From: Boswellia sacra
Taxonomy: Eukaryota; Streptophyta; Magnoliopsida; Sapindales; Burseraceae
Assembly: GCA_013180625.2 (NCBI GenBank)
Contig: SNVD02003354.1
Location: 112,102 to 176,101, forward strand
DNA length: 64,000 bases
Direction of reading: 5' to 3'
Of the stretch, positions 22,786 through 31,041 are shown piece after piece (positions within the stretch are counted from its first letter, which is position 1; every line of letters begins with the position of its first letter). A program made the translations under genes and the position numbers. Below the pieces are notes generated by a model. That model worked only from the letters and a program-made list of their open reading frames with translations. It did not search any database and was not told where the DNA came from.

Positions 22786-22986
22786 CACGTGGGAGACAAG
22801 TGTGGAGGTTTTGTCAACCTCCACCGAAAGTATATCTCTACTTTCCATGCTTCACGTGGGAGACAAGTGTGGCGGTTTTGTCAAACCCCGCCGAAAGCAT
22901 ATCTCCATTTTCCATGCTTCACGTGGGAGACAAGTGTGTAGGTTTTGTCAAACCTCGCCGAAAGCATATCTCATTTTTTCAAATCT
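22786..22986 (+). repeat. Array of three 67-bp hairpin units upstream of LOG, element 1
   Basis: Units start at 22786, 22853 and 22920 with CACGTGGGAGACAAGTGTG and contain an inverted repeat around the core TTTTGTCAA, then CCGAAAG. Unit 1 folds as GTGGAGGTT-TTGTC-AACCTCCAC (22802-22824). Unit 2 folds as GGCGG...CCGCC with an inner TTT/AAA. Unit 3 is weaker. A partial fourth unit (AACCCCCACCGAAA) follows near 23010. The same array with the same period is at 62081-62281. Confidence 0.85.
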
Positions 22987-23178
22987 TGGGGCGATAAATC
23001 TGCACGAGCAACCCCCACCGAAATTATGTCCCCATGTGTCAAATTTGAGAGTTTTACGTGTGTGTATATATCCATTCTTCATATTTTCAAATGTCATTAT
23101 TATAACCTGTCTTACACTTGAAAAGCATATTACCTAACGTGCATCATTGTCTTACACAAGGTTAGAGCACTTGTAGAA

Positions 23179-23828
23179 ATGGAGAAAACACCAATTCGGC
23201 GATTCCAAAATATATGCGTATTTTGTGGATCGCAATTTGGTAAAGATGGAGAGTTTACAACAGCAGCTCTTGATCTTGGTAGGACATTAGCTGCGAGGGG
23301 TATTCATTTGATTTATGGAGGGGGTAGTCTTGGGTTAATGGGGTGTGTGTCAACAGCTGCATCCCTAGGAGGGAGCAAAGTTCTCGGCATTATCCCTAAA
23401 CCATTAGCTGTACGAGATATCGTAGGCAACACCATGGGGAAGAGTTACAGGTTTCTAGTATGCATGAGCGTATTGCACATATGGTCATTAAATCTGATGC
23501 ATTTATAGCTTTGCCCGGTGGTTATGGTACATTAGAGGAGATATTTCAAATCACCTCTTGGGCACAGCTAAACATCCATCGGAAACCCATTGGTTTGTTA
23601 AATGTCAATAATTTTTTTGATGGTTTGTTGTCTTTTCTTGATCAAGCAGTAGAAAAAAACTTCATCTCACAGTCGGCGAGGCAAATCCTGGTTACAGCTT
23701 CAACTGCAGGGGAGTTAATTGACAAATTACAAGCATTCGTCTATTCGCCTGATCCAACAATAGCTCGGATAGATTGGTTTGGAGAAGGCAATAAGAGGCG
23801 TAAACTGGATTTAACGCTCCATCTGTAA
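23179..23828 (+). pseudogene. LOG-family cytokinin riboside monophosphate phosphoribohydrolase, captured copy 1
   Basis: Family role: LONELY GUY enzymes release free-base cytokinin from its riboside 5'-monophosphate in the cytosol. ATG at 23179 starts a frame with the nucleotide-fold start NICVFCGS (residues 11-18) and YGGGSLGLMG (46-55). After a one-base deletion near 23435 the reading continues in another frame with MHERIAHM (the MHxR arginine is kept), then PGGYGTLEE (residues 113-121 of the original frame), [10 protein letters not shown], and a C-terminus ending at TAA 23826-23828. Original length about 216 residues, normal for LOG proteins. Plant LOG genes usually have several introns; this copy has none, as expected of a reverse-transcribed transcript. 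It lies in the retroelement between the hairpin array and the 3' region, in sense orientation with the LTRs. As it stands the frameshift disables it. Confidence 0.9.
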
Positions 23829-24078
23829 TCTCTATCTGCTGGTTTGCTTCATTTTCGTTTGCTTTCTCTTTATTGTGTTTATTTGAGTTTTTTTTATGTC
23901 ATTTCTTTTGAGTTTTTCAGGTTGTTTCTTTCACCCCAGGTAATATTTTCTAATCTTGGCTTTTAGAGTGGTGGCTTAAAAAGTTCAAGTTCTCTTGAAA
24001 CGCATTCTGGAGTTCTTTAATCCATAATGGCTGAATAAGGAGGCTAACTTCTAAACTTTTTAGACCCATAATGGCTGA
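23829..24078 (+). other. Residual 3' region of element 1 with deletion junction
   Basis: The sequence follows the same order as the 3' region of elements 2 and 3 up to TTTTAGACCCA (24056-24069). It then jumps to TAATGGCTGAATAGGTG and the LTR. The string CATAATGGCTGAATA occurs at about 24024 and again at the junction near 24068. The polypurine tract seen in element 2 is absent. Confidence 0.7.
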
Positions 24079-25487
24079 ATAGGTGTCTATTTATGTATTA
24101 CTTTCATATTAATTTGTCCATGTTTCTTTGCTATATTCCTTGGTATTTTTATGGTTTTGTGTGGTTTTGATGTTTGTAGGAGTTTTGGAGCAACTTGCAC
24201 AAAAATGGAGTAAAACCCTTCATTTTCACCTCTGCTAGTCAACCATCTTCTCGGATTTAATTGTATTGATATACAATGAATCCGATGACATATTATATAC
24301 CGTTGGAAAGCTCTCGAAGTCTATTTTCTGGAGAAATTTACGGTTTATAAATCCATTCAGTGTACCAAAAGTTGTAATCAAAACAGTGTGAGAAGTATAG
24401 AAATGTAATTCCACAAATCACTGTAGCATGTATAATACGGGACACTGTAGCAGGTTACTGTAGCAGAGTATTTAAACACATTTTAGGGTTTTATTTTCAT
24501 AACTTGAAGAGGGGAGAACGTGGTGGAGGCTGCAGCTCTGGAATTCTTTCATCTCTTGGAGTTCTTGAAGGAGAAAGGAAGCTTGGAAAGAGGAAGAACT
24601 ACAATCCAAAGAGAATTACATCAAATTTGCTAAGTTTTTCCCTTCCCTTTCATTTTCTGGAATGTCTCCATGTTGTATTGTATTTACCACGTTCTTAAAC
24701 ATGTGTAACTGAATCTGAATTGGTTGAGGGTGATTTCAAAGCCCCTGATAAGGTTTTTGTAAGTTGATTGTGCAAGAAGTTGTTATCCAATTCTCTAATT
24801 GAATTTGCTTGTATTTTCCTATATCTAATGCTTATGATTGCTTGCTGGATTGTATTTCGAATGGCCAACTGAATATAATCTGGTTGTTGTCTATTGCTAG
24901 ACTAGAAATCTTGATCCGTAATTGTCTTGAATTTCTAATCCTTAGTAGCAAAATTGTGATCAGAGATTGCAATTGGAGAATACAACCTAAGTTAAATAAT
25001 CCGAGCTTGTGTGTTTATTGCTTAGATCAACCTATCTTTCTTATCGTAATGCATCCATTGAATTAAATTTAGAGAGCTTGTTCTAGGTTGTTTAATGGAT
25101 AGAGATTAAATAAAGAGCCTGTTTTATTTAACAACAAAGTAAGGAAAGATTGGGATAACAGAGCTTGTTGTTATCTACGGTTGATAATTTCAATGGTGTA
25201 ATTGGATGACAATTCTACAATTAATTCGCAAATCCATATCTTGTGGTAGAGAAGGATCCCTTAACCAGATTTCTCTCATTGATCTTTCATTCAAATTAAC
25301 TTTTGTTTTGTTATTCTTAATTTGCATTCTTATTTCATTTAGTTAACCATTCAACAAAACTCCCCCATTTATCTGTTGTGGCTGTAAAATAACAAATTTA
25401 GTTAGAATCAATCCTCGTGGGAACGATATCTTACTCATCACTTTATTACTTGTGCGACTAGTATACTTGCTAGTTTCGAATGCATTA
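24079..25487 (+). repeat. 3' LTR of element 1
   Basis: Homologous along its whole length to 18040-19449 with scattered substitutions and small indels (for example GAAGGGGGAGAACGTGGAGG versus GAAGAGGGGAGAACGTGGTGG). It starts with ATAGGTG fused to internal sequence and ends GAATGCATTA, where the 5' LTR has GAACGCATCA. It is followed by CTAGC. Confidence 0.9.
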
Positions 25488-26019
25488 CTAGCCAAACACA
25501 AAAGGACTTTGTCATTGAGTGAAAATTATAAGGAATGAATATATGCATGGCCCAGAAAAACCTGAGTAATGAATGCCATAGTATTCAATACTCTGACAAC
25601 TTCTATATTTATCCAAGTTAAAATATAACCATACCATAAGTTTACTATCTGGTTCGAGATAAAGCAAGGAAACTTGTCTCTCTCTCCAACTCAACAAAGC
25701 TACCGGCTCAGCATTCTGTTCTCAGGCAATGCCGTAAATCTATCTCTCCTCCTCTCATTCTCGGCTCCTAGAAAGAGCTTCTCACAGACATGCAAGACAA
25801 AACTATATAGTACGAGATGTAAACAATATGCAAGACAAAAATTACATATATTTTTAGTATTAAAATTTTATATATTGAGATTCAAAGTGGAATACATAAG
25901 CAGATCTGTAAAACTTAGCAGCCTCCAGATCCCCGAAATACATTAATTAAAAAAATGGACACAAGAATCAAAAATCAAAACCCAAATCAATGAAAACAAG
26001 AGAAGAGATGGAGCATTAC
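25488..26019. other. CACTA internal DNA between element 1 and the CPOX fragment
   Basis: On the minus strand this continues the intron interrupted by element 1, and the intron after the CPOX exon. Open stretches near 25680-25800 (minus) read like coding sequence in places but match nothing I know. The upstream SRF exon that should precede 18028 was not found. Confidence 0.4.
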
Positions 26020-26432
26020 CGAGCTGACACCACAGCAAAAAAGGGAATGGGATCAGGCTTCTGATCGTCGGCAGTAGCCTTGGCAGCTCTATAAGCTTCA
26101 GGAGGCATGACTCCATACACAACGGAAACATTGACACCAGCCTTTTCAAAAATGACACCTCTTGGAGAACTCTACTAATACACCCCCACCACCAGGCCTT
26201 AACCAAACATCCTCCTTGAACTTGCCCTCTCCATCAACAGCCTCAATGGCCTGGCAAACGCTGTTTTGAGCGTCCCTGAACATTTTCTCAAAGCAGGCCC
26301 TGACAGAGGAGGAAGAAGAGCTTGAGGATTCCTGGTCATCAGAGTCTCGAAGAAAAGTGTTGGGGCGCTCGGCTTCTGGGATTTCCTTCTAGATGAAAAC
26401 GGTGACGCGAATGTGGAGGTAGAGGAGTGCAT
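26020..26432 (-). pseudogene. Captured coproporphyrinogen III oxidase (HEMF/CPOX) exon 1 fragment
   Basis: Minus-strand reading gives SVRACFEKMFRDAQNSVCQA, IEAVDGEGKFKEDVWLRPGG, then, after small indels, [15 protein letters not shown] and a DDQKP-x-PIPFFA stretch, ending in TCAGCTCG before a GT donor at 26019-26018. These are the first conserved blocks of plastid CPOX, the heme/chlorophyll pathway enzyme that decarboxylates coproporphyrinogen III. The N-terminal serine/threonine-rich part (from ATG 26432) resembles a plastid transit peptide. The glycine-rich loop after RPGGGG has lost bases and at least two frame shifts follow. The downstream exons are missing. It lies at the right end of the CACTA-like element in the same orientation as the other captured pieces. 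Confidence 0.85.
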
Positions 26433-26599
26433 GTGAAAGGTTGGGAATTTAGGATTGAATGGAAGAGACGAGATGGAGATAGAAGTTAGGGATTTAGAGA
26501 GAGATTAGGAAATTAGGGATTTAGAGGTAGAAGGGCTTGAGGAGCAGGCACGATAGAGACAGAGAAAAGGAGAAAGGAAATGACCAATATGATTACCTT

Positions 26600-26731
26600 C
26601 TATTTAAAACCGCGGTAGATATAATAATTTTTTACTGCAGGAATGATAGCCCGCGGTAGATTTTTATTTTTACCGCATTTTCAAATGCCCACCGTAAACG
26701 AGTGTAGTAAAAACTTACTTTTCTAGTAGTA
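26600..26731. repeat. Right subterminal repeats and terminus of the CACTA-like element
   Basis: Contains ACCGCGGTAGAT, CCCGCGGTAGAT, TTTTACCGCAT and CCACCGTAAACG, mirroring the left end, then the inverted terminus TTTTCTAGTAGT (26719-26730). Confidence 0.7.
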
Positions 26732-27511
26732 TATCTTATTGCTGTTGTTACATGTGACCATTATCTTGACTGTTGATTTGATCTTTATTTTTGTGTTTAA
26801 CTATTTTGTTTGCATGTTTGGTGATAGTGATGGAATGGTTTCATGATGGGTTGATCTTCTAGACATATGGGTTATTTAATAGTTTTAAGCTTTTGTTCTC
26901 TAAGTTCTTAAAAAGTTAGCACTTGTATATTGCATTGTTATTGCTGCTGTTGTTGCTTTGTTAAGAATTTAAGTACTAATTGTGAAAATGTTTTGTTTGT
27001 GCAATGGATTAAAAATGCTTCCTCTTCTGGTTAGAGTGAGTATTTTAGTTGAAGATCATTTACTAAGTATATAGACCTTGATTCGTGTAGCTTGTTCACT
27101 CTAATATGAAAGGCAAAAGTGAAAGCCGACTTATATGGAATGGTAGATTCAAAAGTCAATGTCAGTTTACATGTAATTTGGCCATGGAATGGTTTGACTT
27201 TTCATGTGAACAATAATCAGGAGTTACTATACACTTGAAAAATTTTAGATGACCATAACAGCCTAGGAGTTTATTTTATAGTACATTGTGGTCCATTCCA
27301 AGTGGAATTTCTTGTCCAATACCACCTCTATTAGCATTGCCATTCCATTTAGGGAGCAATGACAATATTATAACTAATAACGTTATAAATGATGTCGTTA
27401 GAGGCGATGATGCTATAGGTTATGTTGAAAAGGCTTTGGGGAATGTTGAAGAATTTATGGAGAATTACCATGGTGGTAAGGATGACATTTGAGATTTTAG
27501 AAAGTGAGAAT
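26732..27511. other. Flank right of the CACTA element, no clear gene
   Basis: AT-rich with exon-like patches. A 68-codon frame (27286-27492) ends shortly before the foldback element. It could be the N-terminal part of the MULE gene that resumes after 28300, but I cannot match it to a domain. Confidence 0.35.
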
Positions 27512-28298
27512 TGTGTAGCAAATGAGGCCGGGAGAAAGTCTTGGGTACAATGGATGTACCACGTCAAATTTCTACATCTGCCTAATCAATTTCTGCCATG
27601 TGGAATTTTTTGAAAAAAAATTATTATTATTATTTCTTGGTTCCCATCTTCATGCCGCATTCCTTCTTTCTCTACCCCTTTTCTTCTATTTCAGTTCCTA
27701 TCTTCACTGTTCTCCATCTTTATTTTATAAGGCCCTGCATCTAACAACTCCATCTCTATCTCTCTTGCCCTCTATATCGTTCTTTCTCAGTACAACTTCT
27801 ATTCATCATCTTCCCCAGCCTTCCAACTATTATTGTTATTTTTTTTAAAAGAAACGAGGAACCGAGTTAATAGCCCATAAACGTAGATGACAATTTTTCA
27901 TTGGAGAGATTTTTTGAAAGAAAATAAGATAGAAACAAAAAAAAAAGGTTATTGACGCATGACCTAAATAGATCTGAAATTTGAAATTTTAGATTAGATT
28001 TTATGTGGGAACAAAAATTATTGATTCTAACATAATGTGTAGTTATGTGGATGTTTGATTTTACTTGAGTGTGTTGTGTTGTGTTTTCAAATAATTAAAG
28101 AGGAAGAGAGATGTTTGTTGACAGCCCTTGTCATCATGAATGGTTCAAAGAGAGGAAGACGGTTAGAAAGTGAAGGAATGTAGGATGAAGATGGGAACCA
28201 AATTAATAATAATAATTTTTTAAAAAAAATATCACATGGTAGAAATTTATTGGGCAGATGTACCACATCTAAAACTCACGTTGTACATTTGCTATAAC
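27512..28298. mobile_element. Foldback/MITE-like element with ~130-bp inverted ends
   Basis: The left arm (TAGCAAATG ... GTACCACGT ... ACATCTGCC ... TTTCTGCCATGTG, then a TTATTATTATT tract and TTGGTTCCCATCTTCATG) is matched in reverse complement by the right arm ending near 28298. Arms align over about 130 bp with mismatches. The middle is pyrimidine-rich on the left and noncoding. It separates two halves of a MULE-like coding region. Confidence 0.7.
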
Positions 28299-28320
28299 CA
28301 AGACTTTCTTTGAGGTTGAT

Positions 28321-29245
28321 AGTGGAATGAATGAAATTGATCAGCTTGTTGTTCAACCTAAAGAGAGGCTAGTGATGAAAGAGATATCCTAAAGGAAGAT
28401 GATGAAGTGTCCAACAATGATAAGCTTCTATTTAATTATGAATCTGGAGATGAGGTTTCTATTGGCCTTGTCTAAATGGGGAATATGATATTGAGGATGA
28501 CAATGGTCCTACTAAAGTAGCAAAGGCATTAAGGGGAGGGAGGTCAAGTGAGAGCGAAGAATATAGGGATATTGAATTCAAGGTTAGAGATGTGTTTGGA
28601 AATATTTATCATTTTAAAAAATTGTTCAAGGATTTTATGATTCAAGAAGGATTTCAAATTAAAAAAGTAAAAAATGATAGTGACAAAATTTCATGCAAGT
28701 GTATGGATGATGAGTGCCCATGGAGGATATACCCATCCTTAGTCAAAGATGGGTCTTTCCAAGTCAAGATATATAATGATGAGTTTATGTGAGAGGATTC
28801 CCAATCCACTTGAAACCACTTCACCATGGATCGCCAAGACACTTGAAGAGGTAGTCAAGAACAACCCATCAATGCCACATATAGCTTTGGAGGCAATGCT
28901 AAGGAAAAACTTACACATTAAAGTCAAACCAAAAAGATTATATACGGCTAAGCAGAGAATTCTAAACAACATTAGACGAAACCTCAAGGAAGTTCAGCAA
29001 GCTATACAAGTATGAAATCATAATTTTGGAAACAAATAGAAGTGTTATTATGAAGATATTGGATGATATGGAAGCTCCAAGAGTGAATCCAATTTTTAAA
29101 ATGTATTTTATGTCGTTTCCCACTAAGAAAAAGGGATTCTTGGAAGGATCTAAGAGATTCATTGGAATGTATGAGTTCTACATAAAGGGACTATAAAAGG
29201 AGATGCTATTATCTGTAGTATCACTAGATTCCAATAGAGGTATTT
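28321..29245 (+). pseudogene. MULE transposase N-terminal fragment
   Basis: Reading with several frame changes gives an acidic leader (SEEYRDIEFKVRDVFGN), then FKDFMIQEGFQIKKVKND, CKCMDDECPWRIYPSL and DGSFQVKIYNDE, the plant MuDR transposase N-terminal DNA-binding region. A zinc-knuckle-like CX4CPW is present. Then follow SPWIAKTLEEVVKNNPSMP and RLYTAKQRILNNI, and near the end LLSVVSLDSNRGIFP, equivalent to the start of the MULE catalytic domain (LLSAVSLDANNGLFP). The rest of the catalytic domain is gone. In-frame stops and frameshifts make it a pseudogene. Confidence 0.82.
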
Positions 29246-30197
29246 TTCCTAGGGGTGCATCTGGGTCGGGTCGGATTAGGTTTCGGTGGATCCAACTCAA
29301 CCCGATCATGCATCGGGTTCAGAAAACGCACCGAAGATCAAGTCTTCGCAAGAGAAAAATTGATATGTAACTCGTGCCTCAGGTCAATCGGGTTGGTCAA
29401 CCTAATCAGGTTGGGACGAAAGAAACAAAGTAAGCCTCCTCAAATATATCAGGTTGCTCCTTAGTTACAAAACCCATTCACTATATGTAAGCAACACCAT
29501 TTCAATCCTTAAAATAATAAACAAATGAATAGAACAACACATATCAATATGTCAAATTGAAGTAACAAACTACAATTAACATGCAGTCTCAAACATATAT
29601 ATAATGCAAGAATGTGAACCCCATCAGTTCAATTGGTAAATCAATAATGAATTAACAATTATAGACACACACCCACACACCCACAAAAATATTTATTTAT
29701 ATATTTCTAATTATATTGAATAAAATGAATAACATAGTAATAAATAGGAAAGGAGAAACCCTAAGTGACCTTGGTGACAAAACTGATGTCGCATTCGATT
29801 TGCAGATGTAGCAACGACAATTGTTGCAAATTAAATGTAGTCAAGCGACGCATGTCGAGTAGGTAGAGGCTGAGACGAGAGCCATGGTAGCAAGTGCAAG
29901 AGAGGAGAGTGATGGCCTTGAGCACGAGAGAGGGGAGTGGAGGTCGCGAGCACAAAGGAGAGCAGAGGTCATGAGCAGAAATGAAAGAGGTAGAGGCGGC
30001 TAAGGCTTATGACGGAGAAGAGCAGTAGAATTAGGGTTGAAGATGAGAATGATATAAATTTATAGAACTTATTCGACGTGGCAAGGTCTACAATAATATT
30101 GTGCTTTCAACTAATGATAGACTGAAACATGGAAAGTTTGATTTTTTTTAAGAAAAAATATAGGTTGAGTCAGTTTTTGTCAGGATACATAAAAAAA
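29246..30197. other. Mixed repeat debris between two MULEs
   Basis: Starts with CTAGGGGTGCATCTGGGTCGGG, like the end of hAT-type elements that begin TAGGGGTGGCAA, but no matching right end was found. Short frames (29255-29464, 29761-29955) are not supported as genes. CA-rich repeats occur near 29660. Confidence 0.4.
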
Positions 30198-30639
30198 GGG
30201 AAAAATTCAAAATATAGAAAAAATTAAGGGCCTTTACTGAAATATGGACGCATTTTGAAAACTTTTGATGCCATAGATACTTTGAACGTGAAATAAATAA
30301 AATGCCCGCGTTCATTCATTATTGAAAAGAAAGAAGAAAGAAATATCCATCACTCCTTCCTCCACTGTCCGAAACACCCTTCAACACCTTTATTTCATCT
30401 CATTGTTTAATCTTAGAGTTAAAGCTGAGCAACAAGATAAGACAACTCTCTATAATCTCTCTCTAAATCGAGTAAGAATATTGAAGTAAGTTGTGATGTT
30501 TTCGTTATTTCTTGTTTTCGTAGCTTTCAACCATATTGTCTAGCTTAAATAGGGATATGTATGTGAACTACGCTTATACATAGTGCGATTTTTGCCAATA
30601 TTTTTTAAAAAATTGGAAATCATAGAAAAAAATCTGGAA

Positions 30640-30905
30640 TCACAGGCGAGGGGGAAGAAGACTTGACGCAGTCGAGCGAGATCGCTCAACAAATATGTCA
30701 TGTGTTGAATATATAAGATCGACGCTCAACATGTCGATGGGTCATTGTCGAGTGTCGAGGGAGTGTGTCGAGGCTATGGTCGAGTGTTGAGTTAGTACGT
30801 CAAGTGGAGTGTCGAATGTGTCAAGTATCGAGTGTCGTGTGTAGTTTGTCGAGCGTCAAGCGTCGAGCATCGAGTTAGATTCCATCGAGATATGTCGAGC
30901 ATTTT
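30640..30905. repeat. Left subterminal TCGAGTGTCG repeat cluster of the KI-MULE
   Basis: More than ten copies of variants of GTCGAGTGTCGAG / CGACGCTCAAC in both orientations. The same motif is dense at 38400-39170 and in the small MULE at 43833-44793. Confidence 0.75.
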
Positions 30906-31041
30906 GGCAGAATTGTCATTCTTGTGACCTATTTAAGCAATTTCGTAATAATTTTTTGTCCACAACTTTATATGATATGTCTCTATCATGCAGGATATAG
31001 AAACTTTACGCATACTTATTCTATACAATGGTTCTTAGATT

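Larger units (their letters stand above)
18040..25487 (+). mobile_element. LTR element 1: pol-less Athila-like Ty3/gypsy element carrying a LOG gene
   Basis: Two direct LTRs of about 1.41 kb (18040-19449; about 24079-25487) flank an internal region of 4.6 kb. Order: LTR, tRNA-Asp primer site, gag tail plus protease, post-pol hairpin, unknown 178-codon ORF, hairpin array, LOG gene, LTR. No reverse transcriptase, RNase H or integrase is present. The flanking 5-mers CCAGC (18035-18039) and CTAGC (25488-25492) look like the target duplication with one C-to-T change. The right LTR end ATTA, where the left LTR has ATCA, shows the same kind of change. Compared with elements 2 and 3, about 1.7-1.9 kb between the LOG 3' region and the right LTR, including the polypurine tract, is missing. 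The element lies inside an intron of the SRF fragment in the CACTA-like element. Confidence 0.88.
15553..26731. mobile_element. CACTA-like (En/Spm) element carrying host gene fragments (Pack-CACTA)
   Basis: The left end reads ACTACAAGAAAA (15554-15565). The right end is the complement of ACTACTAGAAAA (to 26730). Both are close to the plant CACTA consensus CACTACAAGAAAA, with the first base altered. Both ends carry GC-rich subterminal repeats of the TTTTACGGCGG / TTTTACCGCGG kind, as CACTA elements do. No CACTA transposase frame is seen, so it is nonautonomous. Inside, all on the minus strand, are fragments of a coproporphyrinogen oxidase gene, a receptor kinase gene, an unidentified exon and a probable CPSF30 gene. 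LTR element 1 accounts for 7.4 kb of its length, so the element without it was about 3.7 kb. A clean 3-bp target duplication is not visible (TTT/TTG left, TAT/ATA right). Confidence 0.7.

Noticed and set aside
22786..22986. Could the regularly spaced units be a CRISPR array?
   Set aside because: Whole 67-bp units are repeated with no unique spacers, in a plant retroelement.
22751..23137. 128-codon frame across the hairpin array (also at 62046)
   Set aside because: It follows the 67-bp repeat, which is not a multiple of three, so units are read in different frames. The nucleotide fold, not a peptide, is what is conserved.
29252..29320. hAT-like start CTAGGGGTGCATCTGGGTCGGG
   Set aside because: No inverted right end or 8-bp duplication was found, and AACCCGATTTCGGG near 39860 is not a convincing partner.
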